From positions 16,373 to 80,372 of the forward strand of contig JAKAEE010000007.1 of NCBI GenBank assembly GCA_021820065.1: a stretch of 64,000 bases of DNA. Reading direction: 5' to 3'. Shown piece by piece: positions 46,691 to 56,235 of this stretch. A model generated the notes under the pieces. The model did no database searches, had not been told where the DNA came from, and worked only from the letters and a program-made list of their open reading frames with translations. Both the position numbers and the translations under genes were made by a program. This DNA comes from Bacteroidota bacterium. Lineage in GTDB: Bacteria > Bacteroidota > Ignavibacteria > Ignavibacteriales > Melioribacteraceae. Within the stretch, counting starts at the first letter, position 1. Each line of letters begins with the position of its first letter.

Positions 46691-47692
46691 TTAGAAATTT
46701 ATTTCTTTTTTTGATTGAGCGGATTTATACATTGTTTCCAAGAGCTTCATCAACAGCACAGCGTCGTCTGCGGACGAGATTACGGCATTCGTATCCCGCA
46801 CTGCGCCGATGAAATGCTTCAATTGATTTTCGTATGACTTCTTAAAAAAGTTCGAAGTATTGGTAACGTTTGCAAGCGTGTAATCAAGCTGAGTTGAATC
46901 CAATCTTCGGTAGGCGCGCAACGGATTAAGATGTGCTGTGCCTTTCGTACCGTAAGCCGTTAAGTTGAACGAATCGGCTTCCGAATGTAAAACCCAGCTA
47001 ACTTCGAAGTTGATAACTTGACCGTTATCTAACCGGACAAAACCAACTGCAGAATCTTCAACATCTTTTGTACTCTGACTATATTTTTGAACCGAGACAC
47101 TTTTTATTTTCATATCATTCATAATCCAGAGAGCAAGGTCAAGAACAAGAATTCCTAAATCGATAATTACTCCGCCGCCGGAAACGCTTTTGTTGAATAT
47201 CCACTTCTGTTCGGAGCTTTCTTTTCTCAGCCAGCCGCACCGGATATAAAAAATATCTCCCAGTTCACCGCTGTTCACCAAACTTTTCATCAGCATCGCA
47301 TCCGGTCTGTAGCGCAAGTTCATTCCAACCATTACTTTTTTCTTGGCTTTCTTTGCAATCGAATTTATTTCCTTTGCCTCAGCCAAATTTCTTGCAATCG
47401 GTTTTTCGATCAACAAATCTTTCTTCGCTTTCAGGCATTCCGAAGCGATTTCCAAGTGAGTATTTGTCGGTGTTGCGATTATCACAGCTTCAACATTTTC
47501 GTTGGCAAGCAGCTCTCTATAATCGGTGTACTGTTTGGCTATTCCAAACTTATCGCCGATTGTTTTCAATCTGTTCTTGTTGATCTCCGCAACCGCCGAG
47601 ATTTCAACATTACCCAGCTTTGCAAGAATTGGCAGATGCACAAGTTGTGCCACGCCTCCAAGACCGATTACCGCAATTTTCGTTTTATCCAT
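46691..47692 (-). CDS. Gfo/Idh/MocA-family oxidoreductase
   Basis: 333 residues. Rossmann motif 'IAVIGLGGVAQLVHLPIL', 'VIIATPTNTHLEIA', the conserved 'LIEKPIARNLAEA' with the catalytic Lys, and a beta-sheet C-terminal domain. It acts on sugars or related polyols with NAD(P); the substrate is unknown. Starts in a TAATG overlap with dxs. Confidence 0.88.
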   Translation of the reverse strand: MDKTKIAVIGLGGVAQLVHLPILAKLGNVEISAVAEINKNRLKTIGDKFGIAKQYTDYRELLANENVEAVIIATPTNTHLEIASECLKAKKDLLIEKPIARNLAEAKEINSIAKKAKKKVMVGMNLRYRPDAMLMKSLVNSGELGDIFYIRCGWLRKESSEQKWIFNKSVSGGGVIIDLGILVLDLALWIMNDMKIKSVSVQKYSQSTKDVEDSAVGFVRLDNGQVINFEVSWVLHSEADSFNLTAYGTKGTAHLNPLRAYRRLDSTQLDYTLANVTNTSNFFKKSYENQLKHFIGAVRDTNAVISSADDAVLLMKLLETMYKSAQSKKEINF

Positions 47693-49608
47693 TAAGCGAC
47701 CACACCTTGATTCAAATTCTTTTTCAGAAACTTTTTAACTTTTTCCTTTATTCCATCGGGATCGATCTCGAGAATTTTGTGAAGTTCTTCTTGAGTGCCG
47801 TGATCAACAAACTTATCCGGCAAACCGATTCGCAGAACATCATTTTTATAATTCTTCTCGCTGAAGTATTCCAGAATACCGGCGCCCATCCCTCCGATGA
47901 TCGAACTTTCTTCGAGCGTAACAATTTTTTCGAATCGCGACGAAATATTATCCAGCATTTCGGTATCCAACGGTTTTACGAAACGCATGTTTATGATTTC
48001 ACACCGGATACCTTCAGCGGAAAGTTTTTCATTTGATTTCTTTGCATACTCGACCATATTTCCCACTGCAAGGATTGCAACATCCTGACCGCTGGAAATT
48101 TTTTCTGCTTTGCCAATCGAAAGTTGCGTGAACCCATTGTTCAGAGGAACACCTAACGCCGATCCTCGCGGATACCTAATTGCAACCGGTCCATCGGAAT
48201 AATTAATTGCTGTGAACAGCATATCGCGAAGTTCAGCTTCATCCTTCGGCGACATAACAACCATGTTAGGTATTAACCGCAAATATGTTAGATCGAACGA
48301 ACCATGATGTGTTGGTCCGTCGGCGCCAACTAACCCGGCACGATCCAAAACAAAAACAACATGTAATTTCTGGAGTGCAACATCATGGATAATTTGATCA
48401 AACGCGCGCTGCAAAAATGTTGAGTAGATCGCAACAACCGGAATTATTCCTTGCGTTGCCAAGCCGGCAGCAAAAGTAACGGCATGTTCCTCGGCAATAC
48501 CTACATCAAAATATCGGTCATGCAGTTCGCTCTGCAAAATATCTAAACCGGTTCCGTCCGGCATTGCCGCAGTAATACCAATCACGTTTGAATTTTCTTT
48601 TGCGATTTCAACAAGGGCTTTGCCGAAAATAGTTGTGTAAGCCGGTGAGCCGCCGGATTTTTTCAATGCTTCGCCGGTAACTTTATCAAAAGGTGTTGCC
48701 GCGTGCAACCGTTGAAAATGTTCTTCCGCCGGTTTGTAACCTTTGCCTTTTTCACTTGTAGCATGAACAAGTATTGGTCCCTTTAAATCTTTTATCTGTT
48801 CAAATATTTTGATTAGCTGCTCAAGGCTGTGTCCGTTTACCGGTCCGAAGTATCTGAAGCCGAGCGCTTCGAACAACATGCCGGGCGTGATGATCGATTT
48901 AATTCCCGATTCAATTTTTGCAGTCACCCGTCTTATTCTATCGCCGAAATTATCCAGCTTGCCGGTTAAATCCCAGATCGCACCTTTGAAACGGTTGAAC
49001 TCCGGATGAGAAATCATTTCGCTGAAGTAATTTGAAATCTGCCAAACGTTCGGCGCGATTGACATGTTGTTGTCGTTCAGTACAACGATCAAATTACTTT
49101 TTATCAAACCGGAATTGTTCATTGCTTCATAAGCCATTCCGCCGGTCATTGCGCCGTCGCCGATAACGGCGATAACTTTTTTATCTTCATTTTTAATATC
49201 TCTAGCGACAGCCATTCCCAAAGCTGCTGAGATTGATGTTGAAGCGTGCCCGGCGCCGAATGCATCGTATTCGCTCTCGGTTCTTTTTAAGAATCCGCTG
49301 ATGCCGTTAAGTCTGCGAATTGTTTTTAGCTGATCTCTTCTTCCAGTCAAAATTTTATGAGGATAAGCCTGATGACCGGTATCCCACACCAACAAATCAT
49401 TCGGTGTGTTGAAAACTTTATGAAGCGCGACAGTCAGCTCAACGGTCCCCAGTCCGCCGCCAAAATGCCCGCCGATTTGCGAGATCACATCAACCATGTA
49501 TTCTCTGATCTCGGTGCACAAAGTTTTTAAATCAGCCAAAGCAAGTTTTCTAATATCCGCCGGAGAATTTATCTTGAATAAAATTTTATATTTTGAGTCG
49601 TCAGGCAT
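47692..49608 (-). CDS. dxs: 1-deoxy-D-xylulose-5-phosphate synthase
   Basis: 638 residues from the ATG at 49608; the ATG at 49617 abuts its own AAGG with no spacer, so the inner ATG is better placed. Seen: 'GHFGGGLGTVELTVALH', 'WDTGHQAYPHKILTGR', the ThDP-binding 'GDGAMTGGMAYEAMNNSG', and 'YSTFLQRAFDQIIHDVALQ' with 'DRAGLVGADGPTHHG'. First step of the MEP isoprenoid route from pyruvate and glyceraldehyde-3-phosphate. It follows xseB, a very common order. Confidence 0.96.
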   Translation of the reverse strand: MPDDSKYKILFKINSPADIRKLALADLKTLCTEIREYMVDVISQIGGHFGGGLGTVELTVALHKVFNTPNDLLVWDTGHQAYPHKILTGRRDQLKTIRRLNGISGFLKRTESEYDAFGAGHASTSISAALGMAVARDIKNEDKKVIAVIGDGAMTGGMAYEAMNNSGLIKSNLIVVLNDNNMSIAPNVWQISNYFSEMISHPEFNRFKGAIWDLTGKLDNFGDRIRRVTAKIESGIKSIITPGMLFEALGFRYFGPVNGHSLEQLIKIFEQIKDLKGPILVHATSEKGKGYKPAEEHFQRLHAATPFDKVTGEALKKSGGSPAYTTIFGKALVEIAKENSNVIGITAAMPDGTGLDILQSELHDRYFDVGIAEEHAVTFAAGLATQGIIPVVAIYSTFLQRAFDQIIHDVALQKLHVVFVLDRAGLVGADGPTHHGSFDLTYLRLIPNMVVMSPKDEAELRDMLFTAINYSDGPVAIRYPRGSALGVPLNNGFTQLSIGKAEKISSGQDVAILAVGNMVEYAKKSNEKLSAEGIRCEIINMRFVKPLDTEMLDNISSRFEKIVTLEESSIIGGMGAGILEYFSEKNYKNDVLRIGLPDKFVDHGTQEELHKILEIDPDGIKEKVKKFLKKNLNQGVVA

Positions 49609-49627
49609 GTAATCCATCCTTCAAGCG

Positions 49628-49843
49628 CTATTCTTTAATCTTCTTTTCCAATTGCTTCTTCAAATCTGTTACCTTCAGCTCGGCATCCTTCAAAGTCGAA
49701 TAACAAATATTTGCCAAACCGATTCCCTCTTCATAAAGTTTGATCGATTCTTCCAAACCAACTTCACCTTTTTCAAGCAGATCGGAAATCTCTTGCAGCC
49801 GATTCAAAGAATCTTCAAAACCTTGTTCTTTCTTCTTGCTCAT
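49628..49843 (-). CDS. xseB: Exodeoxyribonuclease VII small subunit
   Basis: 71 residues with the usual 'FEDSLNRLQEISDLLEKGEVG' core (first 20 shown as FEDSLNRLQEISDLLEKGEV) and 'EESIKLYEEGIGLANIC'. Forms the XseA-XseB nuclease. Overlaps xseA by 4 nt and precedes dxs. Confidence 0.92.
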   Translation of the reverse strand: MSKKKEQGFEDSLNRLQEISDLLEKGEVGLEESIKLYEEGIGLANICYSTLKDAELKVTDLKKQLEKKIKE

Positions 49844-51015
49844 TTTATTTCTGTCTCTCCATCAAAGAATTTCAATCTGAACGGCTCATCGGCTTTTAAC
49901 TTTTTGAGTCTGCCGATGTAAGCTTCGTTTTGTTTAACAATTGCGAATCCCCGTTTCAAAATTGAATCGATATTGTAAGATTGAATTTTATGACTCAACA
50001 AATTTAACTGATTTTTACTTCCGCTGAGACGATTTTCAAAAATATTTTGGAACCGGTAGAGCAGATTGTCCAACTGTTGCTGCTTATTCCTCACGAAATC
50101 TTGCGGCATTCTGAAACCGTAAGATGAAGTAACCATATCAACTTCACTTCGGTAATCGGCAATAATCCCGAACATTTTCTCTGGAAAATAATATGAAAAT
50201 TCACTTATAAAGGCAAAGAGCTCTTCACTGTTCGGCGTTGCAAGTTCCATCGCTGCCGATGGAGTTGGCGCGCGAAGATCGGCAACAAAATCTGCAATTG
50301 TAAAATCGATTTCGTGACCGACACCGCTGATGACCGGAATCTTGGAATTGAAAATAGCGCGCACAACAATTTCTTCATTGAATGCCCACAAATCTTCCAG
50401 CGATCCGCCGCCGCGTCCAACTATAATAACATCAATATCATTTTGTTCGTTCAGCAGTTTGATGCTGTTAGCAACATCCTGCGCTGCGCCTTCGCCTTGA
50501 ACGCGGCATGAAGCGATCACAAGTTCCGCCAATGGATATCTTCTTGCAGCAATACTTTTCATGTCTTGAAATGCCGCGCCATCGATAGCCGTAACGATTC
50601 CTATTTTCATCGGAAACTTTGGAATTGGTTTCTTGAACTGTGCATCAAAAAGTCCTTCAGCGGAAAGTTTCTGTTTCAATTTTTCAAACGCGGCTTGAAG
50701 CTCTCCGACACCGGCGGGTTTCATCGAGCGCACATCAATCTGGTAACTTCCGCGCGGAGGATAAACCGTAACGCGTCCGCTTACAATTATTTTCATTCCG
50801 TCTTGCGGCGTAAAGAAAACGTAACTGTTTAGACCTTTCCACATCGTGCAGCTGATCTGAGCAGAAGAATCTTTCAACGTAAAATACCAATGACCGGAAA
50901 CATGCGGCTTGAAGTTCGACAACTCGCCGATCACATTTATATCGGAAAAATTTTCTTCGACCGTCTGCTTAATAAGTCCGGTGATCTCACCAACCGTTAG
51001 AACCGCTTCAATCAT
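49840..51015 (-). CDS. xseA: Exodeoxyribonuclease VII large subunit
   Basis: 391 residues from the ATG at 51015; the upstream frame extension to 51066 lies inside the methyltransferase gene. OB-fold N-terminus 'LTVGEITGLIKQTVEENFSD', 'VIGELSNFKPHVSGHWYFTL', then the catalytic part 'IIVGRGGGSLEDLWAFNEE' and 'PVISGVGHEIDFTIADFVAD'. It degrades single-stranded DNA in repair. ATGA overlap with the methyltransferase stop. Confidence 0.95.
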   Translation of the reverse strand: MIEAVLTVGEITGLIKQTVEENFSDINVIGELSNFKPHVSGHWYFTLKDSSAQISCTMWKGLNSYVFFTPQDGMKIIVSGRVTVYPPRGSYQIDVRSMKPAGVGELQAAFEKLKQKLSAEGLFDAQFKKPIPKFPMKIGIVTAIDGAAFQDMKSIAARRYPLAELVIASCRVQGEGAAQDVANSIKLLNEQNDIDVIIVGRGGGSLEDLWAFNEEIVVRAIFNSKIPVISGVGHEIDFTIADFVADLRAPTPSAAMELATPNSEELFAFISEFSYYFPEKMFGIIADYRSEVDMVTSSYGFRMPQDFVRNKQQQLDNLLYRFQNIFENRLSGSKNQLNLLSHKIQSYNIDSILKRGFAIVKQNEAYIGRLKKLKADEPFRLKFFDGETEIK

Positions 51016-51878
51016 TTTTCTTTTCTGAAGATTAAACAATATTGATGATGTCTGTTGCCAACCCACGCGTTATTTACGCCGAGCGCGATTAATTTTTTAT
51101 CGTCTTGAAGCCAAACTTTTTCGTCTTTTAACACCCAGCTTTTCTCTTTCCGTTTCGTAAGCGAAACTGCCGTATCGAAAGCTAACGGATACAATGCGCC
51201 GTCGCAATAGACATTATTGGTGATGATCGTTAAATATCCGCCCGGCTTTGTTACGTCGTAAACTTGATCAAACACCAAAGCTTGCTGTTCCAAAAAATTT
51301 TCGTACGATGATATGTTGCCAAGATCATCCGGATTTACGGAATACCGTGTATCCAAACCTTTTTGTTTTCTATCCTTCTGTCTAATCGAATTTCGTTCAA
51401 GCTGATTCCAATACGGCGGCGAAGTAACAGTGTAATCAAATTCTTTTTTATCGAACCCGTTATCGGCGAGCACATTTTTCAGTTGTAACGAATTTCCTTG
51501 CAGCGGGCTTGCTAGCTTGGAAAAACCTTTTTGTTTTATCCTTCGATTGGCAGTAGTAAAATATTTCTTAGTTATTTCTACGCCTACAGATTTTCGTTTT
51601 AGCGATCCGGCCGCAATTAACGTGCTGCCGGTTCCCATGAACGGATCCAAAATCCAAGCGTCTTTCTTTGTGAAGAATCGAATGAACTCCTCAACGAGAG
51701 TTTCGGGAAACTTTGCCGGGTGCAGCAACTCATTTTCTTTTCTTCTCGGCGGACGCAGAATGAACCAGCTCTTCGTAAACTTCAGCCATTCCTTGCCGGT
51801 GAGATCATTGAGCTTGTTATTTTTATTTAACCTTCCCCGCTCGCCGAGATCGATATAATTCTTTTTTGTTTTGCTCAC
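51012..51878 (-). CDS. Orphan DNA methyltransferase (amino-methyltransferase, TSPPY type)
   Basis: 288 residues from a GTG at 51878. A motif-X-like segment 'HPAKFPETLVEEFIRFF' is followed by motif I 'ILDPFMGTGSTLIAA' (SAM binding) and, some 70 residues later, motif IV 'TSPPYWNQLE'. TSPPY is commonest in N4-cytosine enzymes; N6-adenine remains possible. The X-I-IV order differs from the usual beta class (IV-X-I). No restriction gene is adjacent. It is translationally coupled to xseA (ATGA) inside a housekeeping operon, so an epigenetic rather than restriction role is likely. Confidence 0.82.
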   Translation of the reverse strand: MSKTKKNYIDLGERGRLNKNNKLNDLTGKEWLKFTKSWFILRPPRRKENELLHPAKFPETLVEEFIRFFTKKDAWILDPFMGTGSTLIAAGSLKRKSVGVEITKKYFTTANRRIKQKGFSKLASPLQGNSLQLKNVLADNGFDKKEFDYTVTSPPYWNQLERNSIRQKDRKQKGLDTRYSVNPDDLGNISSYENFLEQQALVFDQVYDVTKPGGYLTIITNNVYCDGALYPLAFDTAVSLTKRKEKSWVLKDEKVWLQDDKKLIALGVNNAWVGNRHHQYCLIFRKEK

Positions 51879-51883
51879 GCTCT

Positions 51884-52723
51884 CTACAAATTAAGTGAAA
51901 AGAAATTAGAATACAGTCCGATCGAAAACTCATTGAAATCCGTTCCGCCGGTGACAAACTGAAAATTGTAACGGTACCTCGTGTAAAATGTAAAAACATT
52001 TTGAATCTGGAACAAGCCCACCGACAATTCCAAACTCATTCCGTTATAACCTTTGAAATCGGTGAATCCGTCTATTCCGGGAGAAACGTATTTTATTTCC
52101 GGCACTTGAAAAATGTGTTTGTACCCGACACGAAAGAAATTTTTCTTTTGCGCCTCGAAAACGTAAGTGTACTCAATTCCCAAGTAACCCATAGGATAAT
52201 TATATCCGACCGAATAAAACGAGAACAGCGGAATCTCTTTGCTGATTGCCCAGTGGTGTTCTCTTCCAGTAAAAACAAACGCCGGCGACGGCAGACCGAA
52301 AATCACACCGCCGAGACAACACATCATAAAAATACTCGGTTGCTCTTCCGGCGTGATCACAACCCCTTTTGGAATTGCAACATCGGTAATATCGGATTTG
52401 GTTTCAACGCCGTTTTTACTTTTCACAACTATCTGGTAATGGAATCCGGTTGTGTCTATTTTCAACTTGTTTAGCTCGATCTCGAATTTGTGATTCTCTT
52501 CAAACTTTTTGGAAACGTCGTAAGAGGTTTTGCCCAGCACAACTATCTTCGAAACGCAGCTATCACTCGTGAAAAACGATAGAACAAATTTGTTAGGCGC
52601 TTCGGGCGTAATGTAAGAATCCACAATCATAATATCGGTAGCGGGCACTTTGCTTGAATCTGTTTGCGCTGAAATTATATTCGCGAAAAGAATGACGGCT
52701 AAAAAGATTATAGCGTTGCGCAT
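51884..52723 (-). CDS. Exported protein with beta-barrel-like C-terminus, unknown
   Basis: 279 residues with signal peptide (MRNAIIFLAVILFANIISAQ). An N-terminal beta-sandwich (residues 30-120, 'FVLSFFTSDSCVSKIVVLGK') of FnIII-like look is followed by about 150 residues of amphipathic strands ending in 'SIGLYSNFFSLNL', which suggests outer-membrane insertion. No family recognised. First gene of the operon to 44973, 5 nt before the methyltransferase gene. Confidence 0.65.
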   Translation of the reverse strand: MRNAIIFLAVILFANIISAQTDSSKVPATDIMIVDSYITPEAPNKFVLSFFTSDSCVSKIVVLGKTSYDVSKKFEENHKFEIELNKLKIDTTGFHYQIVVKSKNGVETKSDITDVAIPKGVVITPEEQPSIFMMCCLGGVIFGLPSPAFVFTGREHHWAISKEIPLFSFYSVGYNYPMGYLGIEYTYVFEAQKKNFFRVGYKHIFQVPEIKYVSPGIDGFTDFKGYNGMSLELSVGLFQIQNVFTFYTRYRYNFQFVTGGTDFNEFSIGLYSNFFSLNL

Positions 52724-52838
52724 TTACTATCTAATTTATGAACGCTCCAAAAATAAAACTTTTTTACAACATGAATCGTGCTTTTATTTAAGCATCATTG
52801 GCGGGCAGAATAGATTTCACTGCTTTTAATCATTTAAC

Positions 52839-52846
52839 TATATTTG
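52839..52846 (+). promoter_or_regulatory. -7 element (TATATTTG) of the surE operon promoter
   Basis: An exact TAnnTTTG box 45 nt before the surE TTG start; the upstream -33 element is not clear. Confidence 0.4.
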
Positions 52847-52890
52847 CAAATAATAGATGAACAATTACCTTATAAACTCACGGAACAATA

Positions 52891-53667
52891 TTGAAAATTT
52901 TAATTTCCAACGATGACGGGATCAGCTCGCCCGGTTTAAACGCATTAGCAATCGAACTAAAAAAACTAGGCGACGTAACAATCGTGGCGCCTGTAACCGA
53001 ACAGAGCGCGGTTGGTCACGCAATAACTATGAAATATCCTCTTCGAATAACCGAATTCTACAAGAACGGCGACTTTTTCGGTTACGCGGTTGACGGAACT
53101 CCCGCAGACTGCATCAAGATCGGCATTCGAAACATAATGCACGAGCCGCCGGACATAGTTGTATCTGGAATAAATTTGGGATCGAACACCGCGATAAACA
53201 TTATATACTCCGGTACTGTTTCCGCCGCGCGCGAAGCCGCCATCATGGATGTTCCATCCATCGCTGTTTCCGTTACGAGTCATGAAGCAAAAGATTTCAG
53301 CTTTGCCGCAAAGTTTTCTTCCAGACTTGCGCAAATGGTCGCTGAAAATAAAATGCCTGCCGGAACTTTGTTAAACGTAAACATTCCCGATTTACCCGAA
53401 GATCAAATTGCCGGAGTGTTACTGACGCAGCAGGGCAAATCAAAATGGGATGACGTTTACGAAGAGCGCAAAGATCCATACGGACAAAAATATTATTGGC
53501 TCACCGGAAATCTTGTTCAGCATGATACCACTTTAGAAACCGATCAGTTCGCGATTAGAAAAAATTATGTCTCCGTTACGCCGATTCATTTCGATCTGAC
53601 CGACTACAAAACTTATGATACGATGAAGAGTTGGCAGCTGGAGAATTTGTTTAAACAAAAGTCGTAA
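52891..53667 (+). CDS. surE: 5'/3'-nucleotidase SurE
   Basis: 258 residues from a TTG, because the protein must start at 'KILISNDDGISSPG' with the metal-binding Asp-Asp. Further motifs: 'VVAPVTEQSAVGHAITM' (read as IVAPVTEQSAVG), 'YAVDGTPADCIKIGI' and 'VSGINLGSNTAINIIYSGTV'. Dephosphorylates nucleoside monophosphates. Start of a plus-strand run with the VWA protein (7-nt gap). Confidence 0.93.
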   Translation: MKILISNDDGISSPGLNALAIELKKLGDVTIVAPVTEQSAVGHAITMKYPLRITEFYKNGDFFGYAVDGTPADCIKIGIRNIMHEPPDIVVSGINLGSNTAINIIYSGTVSAAREAAIMDVPSIAVSVTSHEAKDFSFAAKFSSRLAQMVAENKMPAGTLLNVNIPDLPEDQIAGVLLTQQGKSKWDDVYEERKDPYGQKYYWLTGNLVQHDTTLETDQFAIRKNYVSVTPIHFDLTDYKTYDTMKSWQLENLFKQKS

Positions 53668-53674
53668 AGGTTGA

Positions 53675-55810
53675 ATGATACCAATTGCAAACTTTAGCGT
53701 AATTATTTCTTCGAATCCGTTATTCTATTTCCTTCTATTAATCGCGCTCGCCGGTTTTGCATTCTACGTTTACAAGCATACTATCCCAGTCGTTTCGAAA
53801 GGGCTGCGTTACTTTTTGATTGCGCTTCGAGCGGTAATTTTAGGTCTCATCCTTTTCCTACTTTTCGATCCAATGCTGGCTGTAACCAGTAAGTCGGAAC
53901 TGGAATCGAAAACTTTTGTCTTCATAGATAATTCAAATTCATTAGCGGTGAAGGACAGCGCCAAACGGGTTGAGCAGATAGATAATTTTGTAAATGATCT
54001 GCAATCTGCCGGTGGAATTAAAACTAAGATTCTAACGTTCGGACAAAGAATAGACAGCGTTAGAAATCTAAAAAATGATATTCGTCTTAGCGAACACAAA
54101 ACCGATTTTGCTCAAGTCGTTGATGAAATCAACAAAGAAGGATCGAAAGTAAACGCCGCTGTAATTCTAAGCGATGGAATTATTACAGACGGAATCGATC
54201 CGACATATCAAGCGGAAAAACTGCAGTCGCCGATTTTCACAGTTGGTATCGGAGACACCACACAGCGGCGCGACGTTTCCGTATCGGATGTTCGTTACAA
54301 CCAATACGTCTATGCCGGCAAACCGACTAGCATCGAAGTCTCTGTAAAAAATTTCGGCTTTGCTCAAAAGCCGGAACGTGTTATTTTCTATGAAGAAGGC
54401 AAACCGATCGCTTCAAAAGATTTGGTACTCAGCGAAGCCGGCATTGATAAAATTACTTTCGATTACAAACCGAGCGGAAGCGGTGAAAAAAAACTCAGCG
54501 TTTTGGCGACGCCTCTCGCTGGCGAATTTACAAATGCGAACAACAGCAAAACTTTTTTTATAAATGTACTTGATACCAAACTGAAAGTTTGTCTGGTTGC
54601 CGGAGCGCCGTCTGCGGATTTATCGGCAATCGCAAGCGCGTTATCCATCGACAAAGATTTGGCAATTAAAAAATTGGTGCAGATTGCAAGCGGACGTTTT
54701 CTAAACGACACTCCGACTTCTGTGGTTGACAGTGCCGACGTGCTTTTCTTGATCGACTTTCCTGAACAGAACACGCCGCAAAATTTGATAGACAAAATCG
54801 CGACATTGATAAATGAAAAATCGAAACCGTTCTTTTTCCTTCTATCAAACGGTGTGAGTACCGGGCGATTGAGAAGTCTGGGAAGCAATCTTCCTTTTTC
54901 CTTAGCAAGAGCCGGAAACGATTTCGTTCAAGCTGAACCGGAATTGGTCACACAAGAATTTTCACCATACTTTTCCGGTATTTCAAACCAAAAAGATGTT
55001 TGGCAAAACCTTCCGCCGGTAACTCAAATGGCGGCGGAGCTTCAAAGCAAACCGGGAAGCAGCGTTCTCGTCCGGTCAAAAATTAGAAACGTGCTCACCA
55101 ACAATCCTCTTATACTTTTACGAAGCATCGGAAACCAAAGATCATTTTCCATTCTTGCCGGAGATATCTGGCGGTGGCAGCTGCAATCGGCAGATAAGTA
55201 CTCATCATTCTTCCCGAACTTTTTGATCGACATTGTTAAGTGGCTCAGTCTTTCTAACCGGCAGAAACAGTTTCAAATTACGACCGATAAAAAAACTTAT
55301 CTTCAAAATGAAACGGTGAAACTTAAAGCCGAGCTGTACGATCAGACCTTCTCGCCAATTGACACGGCAAAAATAACCGCGCAGATTTTGTTCAACAACG
55401 AAAAATATAATCTCGTTTTTTCACCGGACGGGAACGGATTGTACTCCGCCGAATATAACCCGAACAAATTTGGAGATTACACTTTTTCCGGCGAAGCGTC
55501 TTTGAACGGAAGTAAAATCAAGAGCGGCACAGGAAGATTCAACGTAAGCGAGTTGAACATCGAAAAAGTTGATACGCGGATGCGCGCCGATTTCTTGCAA
55601 TTGCTTGCCAACCACAGCAACGGCAGGTACTACGCTATAGATGATTATAAAAATTTGCTGCAGCGGCTCAAAGATTTGAACAAAGAATCCGCAAAAGAAA
55701 AAGTAACCAAATCCGAATTTCAGCTTTGGTCTGATGAATGGGTTTTACTGCTGATAATATTTTTGTTCGCTGTAGAATGGTTTGTCAGAAAAAGATCGGG
55801 AATGATTTAG
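53675..55810 (+). CDS. Large membrane protein with VWA domain
   Basis: 711 residues. Two N-terminal helices (about 18-30 and 45-70), a von Willebrand A domain with a MIDAS start 'VFIDNSNSL' (DxSxS) and 'AAVILSDGIITDGIDP', long beta domains (CARDB-like 'VSVKNFGFAQKPERVIFYEE'), a glutamine-amidotransferase-like region around 'KSKPFFFLLSNGVSTG', and a final helix ('WVLLLIIFLFAVEWFV'). This layout is common in Bacteroidota inner-membrane proteins of unknown role, near BatA-type genes. Confidence 0.78.
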   Translation: MIPIANFSVIISSNPLFYFLLLIALAGFAFYVYKHTIPVVSKGLRYFLIALRAVILGLILFLLFDPMLAVTSKSELESKTFVFIDNSNSLAVKDSAKRVEQIDNFVNDLQSAGGIKTKILTFGQRIDSVRNLKNDIRLSEHKTDFAQVVDEINKEGSKVNAAVILSDGIITDGIDPTYQAEKLQSPIFTVGIGDTTQRRDVSVSDVRYNQYVYAGKPTSIEVSVKNFGFAQKPERVIFYEEGKPIASKDLVLSEAGIDKITFDYKPSGSGEKKLSVLATPLAGEFTNANNSKTFFINVLDTKLKVCLVAGAPSADLSAIASALSIDKDLAIKKLVQIASGRFLNDTPTSVVDSADVLFLIDFPEQNTPQNLIDKIATLINEKSKPFFFLLSNGVSTGRLRSLGSNLPFSLARAGNDFVQAEPELVTQEFSPYFSGISNQKDVWQNLPPVTQMAAELQSKPGSSVLVRSKIRNVLTNNPLILLRSIGNQRSFSILAGDIWRWQLQSADKYSSFFPNFLIDIVKWLSLSNRQKQFQITTDKKTYLQNETVKLKAELYDQTFSPIDTAKITAQILFNNEKYNLVFSPDGNGLYSAEYNPNKFGDYTFSGEASLNGSKIKSGTGRFNVSELNIEKVDTRMRADFLQLLANHSNGRYYAIDDYKNLLQRLKDLNKESAKEKVTKSEFQLWSDEWVLLLIIFLFAVEWFVRKRSGMI

Positions 55811-55830
55811 AATAACATAGAGGCAGATCA

Positions 55831-56235
55831 ATGAAGTTCATGGAAATGAATTCAACCGACATGGTTAATGTTAAACAAATTGACAACCAGCATATCCGTT
55901 TAGCCGATGACCTTAATTTGATTTATGATTCAGTAATGGCTTGCGACAAGAAAAAAACTTTCCAGTTGATGAACCAGTTTATCGAACATCTCGAAGAGCA
56001 TTTTGCAACCGAGGAGAAGATGATGAAAGAACATCACTTCCCCGGTTACATTTCTCACAAACTTGAACACGATAGATTCTACAATCAAATCCTTAAGACC
56101 GCCGAAATGTACGGCAAGGACAAAGAAGCGTTCGGATCGGAACAGTTGAAAAGAATAAAAGTGTGGTTTTTCAATCACCTCGAAATTAACGACAAAAAAT
56201 GCGGGGAATACTTTGTTGAAAGGGGCGTTTCCTAA
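55831..56235 (+). CDS. Bacteriohemerythrin
   Basis: 134 residues, full length. Di-iron ligands in order: 'DNQHIRLADDL', 'FIEHLEEHFATEEKMM', 'HHFPGYISHKLEHDRF' and 'WFFNHLEINDKKCGEYF'. Binds oxygen reversibly; in bacteria it stores, senses or delivers O2. It overlaps comF by 23 nt at its end. Confidence 0.9.
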   Translation: MKFMEMNSTDMVNVKQIDNQHIRLADDLNLIYDSVMACDKKKTFQLMNQFIEHLEEHFATEEKMMKEHHFPGYISHKLEHDRFYNQILKTAEMYGKDKEAFGSEQLKRIKVWFFNHLEINDKKCGEYFVERGVS

